From Diphasiastrum complanatum (Eukaryota > Streptophyta > Lycopodiopsida > Lycopodiales > Lycopodiaceae): 64,000 nucleotides of DNA. Below are positions 1-12,867 of this stretch, in pieces. The notes beneath the pieces are model-generated. The model did no database searches. It was given only the letters and a program-made list of their open reading frames with translations, and was not told where the DNA came from. The translations under genes and the position numbers were made by a program. The stretch spans positions 54,579,426 through 54,643,425 of the forward strand of contig CM055103.1 of NCBI GenBank assembly GCA_029204225.1. The letters are read 5' to 3'. Each line of letters opens with the position of its first letter. The first letter of the stretch is position 1.

Positions 1-1574
1 TGCCAACAAATTTGAACGAGACAGATTTTATTCAGGTTCATCTTGTTGGAGCACTTGTGTTTAGTGGCACATTGGAGTCAAAAGTATTTTTCAAGTATCC
101 CAATGTTCGAAATGATCCAAATTTGACCATAACCATTGTACAAAAGATAGTTTGTCAATTTGGTGATAATTTTTCAGAAATACTGTATTTGCAACTTGAT
201 AACACTGCTAGGAAAAATAAAAATCAAACTGTATTGGCTTACTTATTGATGTTGGTAGAAAAAAAAAAATTCAAAAAAAATAAATAGGATTTTTGTTGGT
301 CGGTCACACCCATGATCAAATTGATCAGATGTTTAGTTATTTTTCCAAAAGACTAAGACACAAGAAGGCATTTTCTTCACCAGTGCTTCAAAGCATTGTT
401 GAAGAATCATACCTGCCAAAGCCAAATGTGTCGTTAATTAGGCACACATTTGATTTTCGTGAATACATAAAGACGTCCAATGAAACAAATCGTTGTTGCT
501 AATATTAATGATATTAGCTTTCAACATCAGTTTAAAGTCAAATACAATGAAACTGACATCACGTTGCTATGGGGCAAACAATTTTCAAGTTCAGTTTCAT
601 GGTTATTTGTTGAAAGAATATGGTTTCTGCTCAATATGCCTTCTGGTCAAATCAAGCTTGATGTATTGTTTCCCTTGAAGTCCATGCTAGAAGAATAAAA
701 AGCACAAAGAGAGCATCGTGAGGTTGACCCATTTGCCTCGTTAAATTTTTTGGAATCAAGTATTCAAGCAACTTTTCAATTTTTTGATGAGTTTGATCAG
801 CATTGGTGGTTGGACTTTTTTGAGGAACAAAAAATCAGATTGCTCAATCTTGAACACACATCAACAACTGAAGAATTTTACTAGCCTCAAAAATTAAAAA
901 TTTCAACTACAATTGTCGAACTTTCAAATCTCCCTCAAGATAAGGATTTCTTGGAGCTTGTGCAAGGTGAGGAACATGAAATTTACGTGGGTTCAAGGAA
1001 GAATAGGCAAAGTGTAAAAGCTGCAAAAATGAAGTGGCACGGTGATCTCAATGAAATTCAAATTGGAAGTCTTGTTGCACTTCTAGCTTGAGAAAACAAT
1101 GAAGGACATCCATTTTGGATTGCAAAAGTACTTGGTTTCATTCAAAATAGCAATCAGACAAAAGGACTACGTGTCCATTGGTTGCGCACCACTTCAACAA
1201 ATGCTTTTTTGGGAAGGTACGAAGTTGAAATGTTGCAAGTAGATCCAAAAGGCAACAGAAAACGATTGCTAAAGAACCAACTAAGGGTTGATGATTTGAA
1301 TTTACAAGATGTAGATGTTTTGGCTTTTAATTTTGAATTGACAATAACCAATCATGTACGAAAGTCAACTATAGCCATACTGAATGATCGACTTGGATTA
1401 ATGAGACAACCATCGTCGTCAACTTGTCAACAAAAGAGGAAAATTGACTTACAAGGTTTTTTATCAACATTGATCGTGGATTCTGAGGACAATATGCCAA
1501 TGAACTCTGATGAAGAAGACGGGTCTTCCACCTCATCGGCTGAAAACGAGTGTTCAAAATATGTCAAGTTCTGA
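1..1574 (+). pseudogene. DUF7869-type mobile-element protein, copy 1 (5' end outside the window)
   Basis: Remnant of a repetitive gene of the DUF7869 type; the family's biochemical role is unknown to me. Visible in order: NDPNLTIT near 111-134, QLDNTARKNKN at 192-224, GFLLVGHTHDQIDQMFS near 287-337, DISFQHQF near 511-534, a tail domain with PFWIAKV at 1110-1130 followed by HW, and an acidic Ser-rich end finishing at 1574. The last 1.1 kb is one frame broken by stops at 696, 882 and 1089. Earlier the frame changes in the A-rich run near 262-285 and again near 480-500. A second copy at 45.4-46.6 kb on the other strand has the same motifs in the same order, which supports a real coding past. It is certainly non-functional as it stands. 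The family name is from memory of similar plant proteins. Confidence 0.7.
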
Positions 1575-4023
1575 ATTGAGAGACATCAGTGAAAATTCAT
1601 TAGAAAATGTACTTTGGAAAAAATATATACATAATATAATTTAAGCCCTCTTGTAATTTAAGGACGTTTGGACTTTCAAAAATCATGTGTTGTCTTGAAA
1701 TGTTATGCGGTATGTAATTATGATGGTTTTATAAAATTTGCCAAAAAAAACCTGCTGTTTTTGATTAAAAATAGACACTTTTTAACATTTTCTTTGATTG
1801 AAAGTTAGAGAATCCTTAAAAAAAACCATGATTTTGGCCTAAAACTAGGACCATTAAAAAATACAAAAAAATGTTACTCTTTTTTAGGTCAAAGTCCCAA
1901 AACAAATGTCATGGTGTTTTTCTATTTAAATTTGTAAAACTCGATCTTTAAGTCATTTTTCTTTTTTGTGGTCACCATGTTCAATTTTCAATGATACAAT
2001 TATATGATTTTTGCGCATGATGCCATATAATTAGTGGAACGTTAGATTAGCATCACGATTTTTACATCACTAGCTAGCTAGCAACATAAAGCATTGTCAT
2101 GAACATTAGTAAAATTTATAATTTGCAATGAACAATCATCTAATACATATTTTGGATTTTTCTCATATTCCTACCCATGAAAATAATTTTAACCAAAGTT
2201 CACTCATTGAGATAAAAAATAAAAATGTAATTATCTACCATAACCTAGTTCTAGGACATTTGAGTGTTCTAAAAAGGACTAACTAGCTTGCATATAATCT
2301 CATTCAATGACATTTGTATTGACAATAATTGCAATTTCTTATAATTTCAACAAGTAAAGTGATTAATGTGGCATGTTGTGGTGTGCCACAACATTATTGT
2401 TTCTTAGATGTGCCTTCATATGATTGATTGGAGACCCCAACTTCATACCTCAAGGAGAGCTAATGAGGTGTTCTTCTTGTCCAATATTTTGTACTTAAAA
2501 CTGTTAAAATAGTGTTTTCTATTGTCTTTGGCTACTCCGGATGTTTCCTTATCTTTGGTTTCATCTTATCCTTTTGGCATTGCCTTGCAATAGGCAATTA
2601 TATTTCGTTGTTCAGTAACGACATTGCACAGTGTATTGTTGTTGCTGCATTCAAGCACTAGGAGACGTAAGTTGAAGTGAGGCCCCGCTTCTCACACAGA
2701 CACATTGCTGAAGAGAAAGGAACGAGTCGGGTGTCCATGCAGCTGCGCTAGAAGTTTCGCGGATTCTTCTCTAGATCTTTTCGCCCCTACGTGGTAGCAA
2801 GCAGAACCTAACCAGAAAGGATTCTTGCAGCCTGTGACTATCCATTTCTTTCCGGATCCAGATATTTGCTAGCAATCAATCATAGAACGACAATGTACAA
2901 TACGTATTAGCTGTCGAATGCTGCTGATGATGTAAGACCTGCCTTATACTATTTAGGATATTTCAAGCTTAGAATTTCTATGACTGTGTAGTTGCATGTA
3001 TACCTCTGAAGATATTTTAGCTGTCAATATTCAAGTAGATGATGTTTGATGGGTGCTGGATTTATTTGATTCTTTGACTGACGGATGGTTTTATGTCTCC
3101 TTTGGCCTTGAGTTAACAAATTAGTCATGGTCTCCTTAGATAGCGGACCTAATTGCCATTTCACTCATCATTCGTGAAGAACCTTACATCATGCAAACAA
3201 TGGCGTTTCCCGCATAATTGATTGGCTGTCGTTAATTATGCTAATTCCTCGGACCAAAATTATCTAGAGAAGGACCCGTGCTGCATGGATATCTGTTCGT
3301 TCGTTCCTCTTCAGCAACCTTGTCCACTGTACTCTGTGTTGATCGGGGCCTCGCTTCAACTTTGATCTACGAGTGCTTGAATGTAGCAAAGAATTGTTTT
3401 CCTGCTGAAGTGATGGTGCTCCGCGTACGAGTAGGAACGTTCTCCAGCATTATATATCTTATCTCTGAAAGTTAGAGGTTATAGCTCTTCTCATATCCCC
3501 TAACAAAGCATGCATCGACCATTTTAGTGTTCCAGTTTGATTGGATGCCCATTTCATCATCATTTGATGCATTTGGTCTTGCTGTTCCAGTGCAAGTTAC
3601 AACTCCTACAATAATTTTCACTTAGGTCTAGGAAACTGATGCCCGGGATTCCCCACATTGCCATTGCCGTAAGCTCAATGGGCACTACCTAACTCTAGTA
3701 GCGAGCACATGAGCGGTTCGCTTCCTGCATTCTCCCCAACTCTGGAGCTCCGGAGGTTTCCTTGGTAAGCAACGGCTTCTTGTGGCCATGAAATCGTTAA
3801 AATGTGCTAGTTCAAAGACTTTATACCATTGCTAACCTTGCTCAGATAATAGGAGGATACATACGCACTTGTTCATTAGCAAATATTTCATAACGGGTCT
3901 TTGGCAGCTATAATGGCAAAAGTCACATTCAATCTTTTAGCAACTAACTTTGAAATCATTAGTACTAAAGTAATTTCGTAGCCGAACGAACTATAGAGAA
4001 GCATACATTCTAACATAATACGG
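1575..4023. other. AT-rich spacer without a recognisable gene
   Basis: No ORF with a recognisable domain. The first few hundred bases are very AT-rich and may be the 3' untranslated end of the DUF7869-type element. From about 2640 to 3480 the sequence is less AT-rich, with a 65-codon ORF at 3278-3475 that matches nothing I know and is probably chance. Confidence 0.5.
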
Positions 4024-4725
4024 TGTGAAGAATTGCCAAAAATTGGCAAATCTAGCTTGATCAAAAACCATGTAGTATAATGTAAATTTTGCACATAAGT
4101 GGATTCCACACATGTGAGGCCAATATGCCACGTGGCAATCCACTCCTAATGTAAGTTAGGTCAAGTCCATAGGGTTGGTCATGTCATTTTGGTAGTGATT
4201 CCTAGTTTATAGGACCTAAATCCTGGATTTAAGGTGAAAATTTGACCAACTAGCTATCTACCAAGCATGACTCTAGGATCTAGGCTAGAGTTTCATTTTA
4301 GGACAAGAAGGGTGAGTTAAGTTCCTTATTACATGCTGGAAATCCACCTAACTTCAAGAAGGAAGTCGAATTTGCTATGTATTCCCTCTCTCCATAGTGA
4401 GAAGATAGAAAATTTGTGGAGCTCATTGGCAATATCAAGCTAGTTCACTATGTACATTGAGTTTTTGTGATCCAAATGAAACCAAATCAATTTCTACTTG
4501 TTTCTCAGGTTGAAGGCCGTACTAAAGCCTGTAGTACACACGTGTGGGCTAGGATTTCAATGTTGATCAATGCTTTTGATTGTTAATGCTTGTTGTTTGT
4601 CAAATTGCCAATCTAGATCAACTTTTTTGTGTCTAGTTTTTTGATAGATTGTTAAGCAAACATCCAATCACTCTTGTGGATCTTTTGTAGATCCATTTAT
4701 GGTCCTAAAGTACAGTACGTTCACA
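4024..4725 (+). mobile_element. 5' LTR, family A (Copia-type)
   Basis: A 702-bp long terminal repeat. It starts TGTGAAGAATTGCC and ends GTTCACA, so the ends form a TGTGAA/TTCACA inverted pair. It is followed at once by a TGGTATCAGAGC primer site, which fixes the 3' edge. The same repeat, diverged but recognisable throughout, occurs reverse-complemented at 47201-47880 as a solo LTR and as a partial copy at 8863-9068. Shared landmarks include CCACTCCTAATGTA and GATCCATTTATGGTCCTAAA. The attached internal region is drastically shortened. Confidence 0.85.
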
Positions 4726-4741
4726 TGGTATCAGAGCCAAG
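4726..4741 (+). other. Primer-binding site (initiator Met tRNA type)
   Basis: TGGTATCAGAGCCAAG directly abuts the 3' end of the family-A LTR. This is the usual plant Copia primer site complementary to the 3' end of initiator methionine tRNA, used to prime minus-strand cDNA synthesis. Confidence 0.85.
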
Positions 4742-5716
4742 TACAAGAGCATAAGCCATTGATCTAATGCAAATCCATTTTTAGCAAGTTTTGGTGCTAA
4801 AAACTAGTATTGAGAGGGCAAGCTAGAATCTTGATTTTGGTGAGGAGATTTGATCCCAAACTTGGTAGGGGTCCAAATCCATACTATCCACATGTGTGGG
4901 CACCTCTGAACCTGCATTTAATGCATGGTATTCATTTGATCCAAAGAAATTCAATTTGTGAGCTTTTGATGTAATTTTTGGTGGAAATCTTAGGATAAGC
5001 TACCAAGATTGAGTGCCATTGATTAGATTTGACTTAGGGTTATGAGATCTAATTAATCTAGACTGAAATTAGGTCCTCTAAACTTGTTTTACAGGTCTTG
5101 AAAGTACATCAAAAAGTGTGAGAAAGATTAAGTCCTTTTTTTGTCCAAAAATAGCCAAAATTGGCAAAGATTTGATTGTAAGTAGATTTCACATCATTCC
5201 AACTTTGTGAGGGAGTGCTAGAACTGAGATTATAAGTCCATTTGTTGGATCATAAATCTAATTTGAGTGAAAAACTACAAGCCTAGAGACCTTAGTGAGT
5301 TTCTAGAGACAATCAAATTCATTTCTTGAAATGTAAGGACCAAAGATTATCCTATTTCAATGATAGGAATAATGGTAGTGTTTTGCTCTTCAAGTAGAGA
5401 TTGTAGAATCTACTTGTTTTCAACCAAAAAATTTGTCAATAGTGGAAATGTGATCTTTCAAGAGCGGAAGATTTGTAAACTTGAAGAAGCACCTTTGGAT
5501 CAACACCTTATTCAATTCATTGATGTTTTGGAGTTGAGTCAAGTGGAGGATCAAGCTCAGGACCCGAGGATTCCAAGAAGAACCTTGAGTATCAAGATGG
5601 AGCCATCTAGGCTCAATCATATGGATCAAGCAAGGCAAATTGTCTTTGACAACATTATGTATGCACTTAGTAGTTTTATTGATGTATCTTCAAGTGCACA
5701 AAATGCCTTGCATTGA
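4742..5716 (+). pseudogene. Family-A Copia internal remnant: leader plus integrase C-terminal/linker segment
   Basis: After the primer site come about 600 bp of leader without coding signal. From about 5390 the text reads as the segment after a Copia integrase: RDCRIYLFSTKKFVNS and NVIFQERKI, the counterpart of the usual GYK-Y-P-KF-ISRDVIFDE motif, then an acidic linker with MEPSRLNHMDQARQ. The same linker style (RMEPLRLTYQDKGKQ) appears in the Copia element at 19.6-22.8 kb, so the two are related. Gag, protease and the integrase core are absent, so roughly 3 kb of a normal element is missing. Near 5700 the family-A signal stops and a different Copia reverse transcriptase begins. Confidence 0.65.
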
Positions 5717-7449
5717 AGGTCCAAGCTCTTCTACTTTCGACGAACAACAAATCAATGGCAAATTAGAAAATGATGATGTTGCAGTTCAGCAACTACAGTA
5801 TGATGGAAATGATAAACTTCCTCTATTACTTAGAAGATCATCAAGAATTAGCAGACCACCTAATAGATATATCGACGAATCCACAACCTACCTTGTTCGA
5901 GGACCGACGTTTGTCCAAGAGGCTATGGATAAAGATTATTCATCTCTTATCAAGAACCAGACATGGACAATTGTCGAATTACCTGCTAACAGAAACATAA
6001 TTAACTGCAAATGGATTTTCAAACTCAAGTACAATGCAGATGGAAGCATCAACAGGAGAAAGGCATGACTTGTCGTCAGAGCATTTTCTCAGGTATACAA
6101 CGTCGATTACATTGAGACCTTCAGCCCAGTAGTCAAACATTTTTCTATTCGACTTTTGCTATCATTTGCCGTTGTAGTAGATTTGGAAATACATCAAATG
6201 GATGTACAGACAATATATCTCAATGGAGTTATCGAAGGAGACATTTACATGGTGCAATCCTAAGGTTATATTATTGAGGGTAAACACAATCATGTGTATA
6301 AACTCCATAAGACACTTTATGGCTTGAAGCAATTTGCTCGAGCATGGTTTCAAAGGATCAATACGTTCCTTATTGATCACGGCCTCACACCTAGCTCTTT
6401 AGATTCAAACGTTTACTTCAAAGCAGTGCAGCAATCTTTTATCATTATCACTTTATACGTGGATGATACATTGCTTTTCAACAATAATACCAATCTGATA
6501 AAAGAGGCCAAGACAATGCTATCTTCCAAATTTGACATGACCAATATAGGCAAAGCTCATTACTACCTTGGTATACAAATCCACGGAGATTGAAAACAGA
6601 AGTTGGTTTACATTACACAACAAAGGTACATCTACAACATGTTAGTTAGATATAATCTGATTAATTGCAAGTTAGCTCTCTCACCAATGGAACCAGATCT
6701 CAAATTGTCAAAGGACCAGTGTCCCCAAACAATTCATGAGAAGCAGCAGATGTGTGAGTATCCCTATCATTCTATTTTAAGATCTCTTATGTACGCCATG
6801 ATCTGTATCAAGCCAGACATAGCTTTTGTAGTCAGCTCTCTCAATCAGTTTATGACTAATCTTGGTGTAACACATTGGAAAGCTCTTATCAGAGTCATGA
6901 GATATCTTCAAGCTACTATGGACTTTTGCATTTGTTATGGAGCAGTCGACAATGACAAACTCAATCTACTCAGTGGTTACACAAATGGAAGTTGGGCAGG
7001 AGATGTAGACACGTAAATCTACTTCCAAATTTACAATCTTCCCAACAATGGTCCAATTTCCTAGAACAATTGCAAGCAATCTTCGATAGCTTTGTCTTCC
7101 ACTGAATTAGAGTATATCGTAGCCTCTCAAGCTACAAATGAAGCAATTTGGTTGAGAAATTGACTCTCAGATATCGGTCTGAATCAATATGTTCTGACGA
7201 CATTATTTTGTGACAATCAAAGTGCCATCGCTTTATCGGCCAACCCTAGATCTCATTCTAGGAGTAAGCACATTGAACTGAAGTATTATTTCGTCAGAAA
7301 CAAAGTTCTCAACAAAGAGGTCAGATTGCAGTACTGTAGAACGCAAGATATGACATCAGATATTTTCACCAAAGCATTAAGTTTGGATACACATAGAAGA
7401 TTATGTGTAGAACTAAGTTTGAAGGTCAAGGCATTTCAGGATTCGGATT

Positions 7450-7450
<1 letters not shown>
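5640..7450 (+). pseudogene. Copia (Ty1-type) reverse transcriptase/RNase H remnant
   Basis: The back half of a Copia polyprotein. One frame runs from about 5715 to 7016: a proximal RT motif (NQTWTIVELPANRNIINCKW), YGLKQFARAWF near 6312, the catalytic YVDD at 6456-6467 and RSLMYAMICIKPDIAF. In-frame stops interrupt it at 6066, near 6261, at 6591 and at 7014. After 7016 the frame shifts and RNase H motifs continue: SSIALSSTELEYI, FCDNQSAIAL and SRSKHIELKYYFVRNKV. The coding text ends just before a polypurine tract at 7450. The RT acidic pair is intact although the gene is dead. Confidence 0.9.
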
Positions 7451-8694
<1,244 letters not shown>

Positions 8695-8862
8695 ATAAGC
8701 ACTTTGTAGGATCTGTGATTTCAGTTTAGATGTTGTGTTTTTAATTCTATGATTTTTGTAGGATTAGTTTCAGTTCCATTTCATGTTCTTGCTTAGATTA
8801 GTTTACCAATAATCTACAAACTGTAAACAATCAAGCAAAAATCTGAAACACTCTATAGAACG

Positions 8863-9068
8863 TTAGCTAGTTGGTCAAAATCTCATTATAAATCAAGGTC
8901 TAGATCCTATAAAGTAGGGATCTCTACCAAATAGACTCAACCATCTCTTTTGACTCAACCTAACATACATTAGGAGTGGGTTGCCATGTGGCATTTTGCC
9001 CATACATGTGTGGAAAAATATACAATATGCTACATGGCTAGATTTGCCAATGTTGGCAATTTTTCACA
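8863..9068 (-). mobile_element. Truncated family-A LTR
   Basis: Reverse-complement copy of the first roughly 200 bp of LTR family A. CCTATAAAGTAGGGAT, ACATTAGGAGTGGGTTGCCA and CTACATGGCTAGATTTGCCA match the solo LTR near 47.7-47.9 kb. Its terminus TTTTTCACA lies at 9060-9068. The other end is cut off at about 8863, some 170 bp beyond the family-B LTR. Confidence 0.8.
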
Positions 9069-10124
9069 TAACCTACTGTATTTCACACGTGTGAATGCAA
9101 CAAACATTATACAATTTGATTCTACACACAAAAAGTTAAGATATGAACACCATAGTGCACCAATGAGTATGGAACCCCAAAGAGATCTCATGTATAAGCA
9201 TGAATGAGAGTAAAGAGAGAGAGAGAATGCTCCTCTTCCCACATTTGTATATCTATTTATAGCAGGTCCATGCCTCATTAATAATCTTGGTCTCCTCCAT
9301 ATAAAAAACCCTACTAAAAATGTGGACTAGATTCAATGAACAAAATGCTCAAATTTGAATCTTCCAAACTCGACCTCCTAACTTTCCCACACTTTTCAAA
9401 AGAGGTGATTCACTTGAACTTTGACTAAAATAGCTTTCATAAAGTTTATCTATAAGTCTAAAATACATATTGGCGTAATATTGACAATTAACCAAAATAT
9501 TGACGAAACTAGTTGATATTTTTCACACTCTCTCTTCAACTAGTTTTGGCATAGTTTTAACCATAGAACTTTGATCCAACTTTAGAATGATCTCCATCCT
9601 AAGTATAGTCCTCCTTCGTAAGGTTCTAAAGTAGTTTCCATAATTGATACAGAGAATAGTGTCCAAATTGGATGCTACTATTTCTTATATTAATTTTACA
9701 CATCAAGATGTAACTAGAACATGAAGAACCAGATAGAATGTAAATGAAATGATACCTCCATGTTTCAAAATTTGAAATGTTTGGAAAATTACAACAACCA
9801 AAAAATAAATGTGAGTGATGACCACTTGTTTGCTTGTCTCCTCCATCTTTTTCTTTTCTTGATATGTCTCCACCATAAAACTCCATGAATGAGCCTCCAT
9901 CTCCATCTTGCGACAAGAAACCATCAAATATTGGAAATCCATGAGTAAGAGAGTACGCCAATGATGCTAATCCAGTTCCATATGACTCCATATAACTAGT
10001 TGATAGCACTAGTCCTTCTTCAAGATCCACTTGACACAAGAAAATGACCATAGATTCACCAAAAATTGACAATCTCCAAGCATTGACACCACATAGTTCA
10101 AACCTTGAGAAGTTAGATATGAAT
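9069..10124. other. Non-coding spacer with one long uninterpreted minus-strand frame
   Basis: Mostly AT-rich. The minus-strand frame from the gypsy RT fragment stays open down to 9626, but the residues below about 10124 match nothing I recognise and do not continue an RT. They may come from another fused element. No confident feature. Confidence 0.4.
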
Positions 10125-10505
10125 GAATAAAAACGGTGGCACACACACACCCGCAAAATACTATTCTTCTTCAGAACGATCACTATAGGAGTCAGCCAAG
10201 GTGTATAATTAATAGCATATATAAAGCCCACCTTGATTTTGATCTCCGCTCAAATACGGTCAGCGTGTTTCGGGTCCATTCTATATCAATGTTGCCAAAT
10301 TGGTTTGACATCGATAGTAACATCAATTGTATGCTCATAAACCTCCTTCGGCACCCCTCACAATTCATCATACTACCACGCGAAAACCGCCTTATATTTT
10401 TTGAAGAGCTTTGTTGCTTTCGCAATAATACTGGCATATGGTCCGTACCCATAGATATATATTTGTGATCCTCTTCTATCCCTGCATTAATCTTTACAAG
10501 CATTA
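10125..10505 (-). pseudogene. Ty3/gypsy reverse transcriptase N-terminal fragment
   Basis: On the minus strand this reads as the start of a gypsy RT: MGTDHMPVLLRK, LFKKYKAVFAW with a following YDEL, GVPKEVYEHTIDV, YRMDP, AEIKIKVGFIYAINYTPWL, then TPIVIVLKKN and LRVCV. These are the well-known motifs around the plant gypsy sequence W-x-SPIV-x-V-x-KK-x-G. Two frames must be combined and there are several stops, so it is dead. The catalytic YxDD region, integrase and gag are not found nearby. Confidence 0.78.
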
Positions 10506-11170
10506 GAAAAACTTAGAGCTCGGCGAGGGCCTTTGAAAAAGATGTTTTTTTTATTTTTTTTATTATTTTTGTTGCCATGTGGACAATTGAAACCTTGAAG
10601 TCGGGGTTCTACGTAACGTAGAATTTCTCAAATATAAATAAATTAAAAACTTTTTGAATATATTACTGTTTCATTGGATAGCATGTAGAAATGCTATTGG
10701 TTGTTGAGGCCTACCCTTCCAGCTCATCACTGCCCGAAGAGACCCATATATATTGAAAATGAATATGACAGAAAATCGATGTATCATATATGCATTGTCA
10801 AATCATGGTTAACAAGGTTAACTAGAGTTCATTCGTAGTGCCAAATGGTTCAGTCTTTCAAATTTTTGGCCAACACATATTTTCAGATTCATGGCTTTTT
10901 GCCTACGCATATTTTCAGATTCATAGTTCAGTGTTTCAGATTTTTGCCTACATGATAACACATGGAACCATCAAGAAAGCCATGTTCCTCAATCGACTCT
11001 GTGTTTCTCTTCAACGAGAAAGATGACAATCGATTATGGGTGCCAAGAAAATATTCAAAAAACTCTTGGGTTTTGATGCGTCCATCATCAAGAGGAGCAT
11101 TTCGAAAAAGCAAAAGGTCAAAACTATCATTTTGATCTTATTGGAAGGCCAAAATTTTGGATTTCAAAAC
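10506..11170. other. Spacer with short imprecise repeats
   Basis: No coding signal. Between about 10850 and 10950 a phrase containing CATATTTTCAGATTCAT is repeated within 45 bp. A T-rich run lies at 10540-10570. Confidence 0.4.
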
Positions 11171-12310
11171 ATCATCAAGAGCAAAATCTATTTCTAAAAT
11201 TATAGTCCAACATGTATATATGCATTCAGAGATAAATGTGCAAGGATTCAACTGTCAGGATCACAACAAAACAATTGTGAGTATTGATATTTTATAGTAC
11301 TTTGATTTTTGTCATTCATTAATATCTATTAGTAAACTTGCCAATCTGATCATTTTTCTCTTGCAGATTTATATCCATCCAACATAAATGAATGAGAGCC
11401 CAGTGGACCTCTAGTAGGTGTGTTAGATGTTATTCACACTGATATTGTACAACTGCAATATCAAGGTAGAACTGCAAAAGATCTAGCTGATAGTGGGATC
11501 TTTTTTTATGAATCAATGTACATTCCTGATACAAAAGGAGATTTTGGACAAATAGTTCCAATTCCATTACCTAGTTTTGGAAGTTATGATGTTCCAAATG
11601 CTATAGTTTTAGAATCATTTCGTTGCAAGCTATATAATGATGTAAAAAATTCATTAAAGATAAGCACGGGATCAAAAATAGTCAAATTGAGCTGGTTTAT
11701 TTCTTTGAATATATTTGTCAATTTTTTTCCAAGTGTCAATGTACACAAAACCCAACAATGTTTGTATTCAAAAATTTATCAGATAGTTTATTATCTGAAC
11801 TTATGGATGAAGGATGCGACAAAAGATTAGATGGAGAAATAGAATGCAGAATTAAAATGTCTTCCATGTGCTTTTCTTATCAAATAGAAAAACAAATATT
11901 GAGCTTATGCTTTTATTATCAAAGAAGGAAAAAAAAAAACAAAAGGTAAATGGATGCCACTCGATCAAGACTTGGAAGCCAGTGGACATTCAAAATGAAA
12001 AAATATTGAATTTATATACAATGATGCAGTTTTGACATGTGTTGAGGTGGAAGAGGATTGGAGCCTAAATTACATCAAGCGGGAACTATTTCTCCTACAA
12101 GATGATTTACACTCAGATTCATTTTCAATGGTAAACTTGTAAGTAACTATAAACACTTGATTATTTATAAATAGTTTCTATCAAACCTTTCTTATACAAT
12201 CTCTATACTAATTGTAACTCACTTTGTATTAGTTTTATGTAGGTATGTAAAAGACATGAGTTCGAGATCAAATGCAGAGAGATATTGGCGAAACAATCCA
12301 ACTTATGGAA
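11170..12310 (+). pseudogene. Degraded, intron-bearing gene fragment, unrecognised
   Basis: Several short coding stretches can be joined only across intron-like boundaries. Examples are VQHVYMHSEINVQGFNCQ before a donor-like GTGAGT near 11277, a TTCTCTTGCAG acceptor near 11366, then GVLDVIHTDIVQLQYQGR, FGQIVPIPLPSFGSYDVPN and FRCKLYNDVKNSL. Further segments include ELMDEGCDKRLDGEIECR and IEFIYNDAVLTCVEVEEDW, and another donor/acceptor pair lies near 12138 and 12243. Stops and frame changes occur, so it is probably a pseudogene of a host gene. I have a weak impression of the plant SMC-hinge-like ATPase proteins (the GMI1/DMS3 group) but cannot support this from sequence alone. Confidence 0.35.
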
Positions 12311-12867
12311 GAACACTGAGATTTACTATTAGCAAATACATGTCAATCACCATGTCTTTATTATCAATCTAGACCTTATCACCATTTCTCTTCTTGAAAC
12401 AATTAGAAGCAAAGTGTCCCTTCGTACCACAAAGGAAGCACTTCTTGTTGGATTTGCAACTTGTTGATGTTTGTGATGACTCTTCATCACCCTCCTCCTT
12501 TAACTTGTCCTTCATGAAATGTTGATGTTGCTCTTTGTCCCTTCATCTTGGCATGTCCTTTGTGAAGTATGCTTTCATCTTTCCACCATAGATAAATTCC
12601 AATGTGTCCCAAGCCTCCTTGGATGTGGTACATGAGCCAATGTCACACAACAATTCATTTCAAATATGATATGTACAACCATCCTAGCTCTCTTTTTGTA
12701 CTTTTGGACCTCTTGGAGCTCTTGAGGCTCCTCTTAAAGTCCTAGCACAATCTTCATCACATCTTGGAGCACCAAAATGGACTCCATTCTAGCCTTCCAA
12801 ATAGAATAGTTGGAGGTAGATAGTCTCTCACTAGATTCCAATATAAAGGAACCCATAGATGCCATGT
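12310..12867 (-). pseudogene. Copia gag remnant with CCHC zinc knuckle
   Basis: Minus-strand Copia gag. It starts at an ATG near 12867 (MASMGSFILESSERLST, then NYSIWKARMESILV), has the conserved TSKEAWDTLEFIYGG segment near 12600, and ends with the nucleocapsid knuckle CFLCGTKGHFASNC near 12410-12450. In-frame stops and frame changes interrupt it. The order and spacing match gag of Copia polyproteins, which coats the RNA in virus-like particles. Protease and the rest of pol are missing. Confidence 0.85.

Noticed and set aside
3278-3475. 65-codon ORF as a small gene
   Set aside because: No recognisable motif, no supporting signals, and of a length common by chance.
8986-9278. ORFs on both strands
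   Set aside because: They overlap the family-A LTR fragment and its flank; no protein-like conservation.
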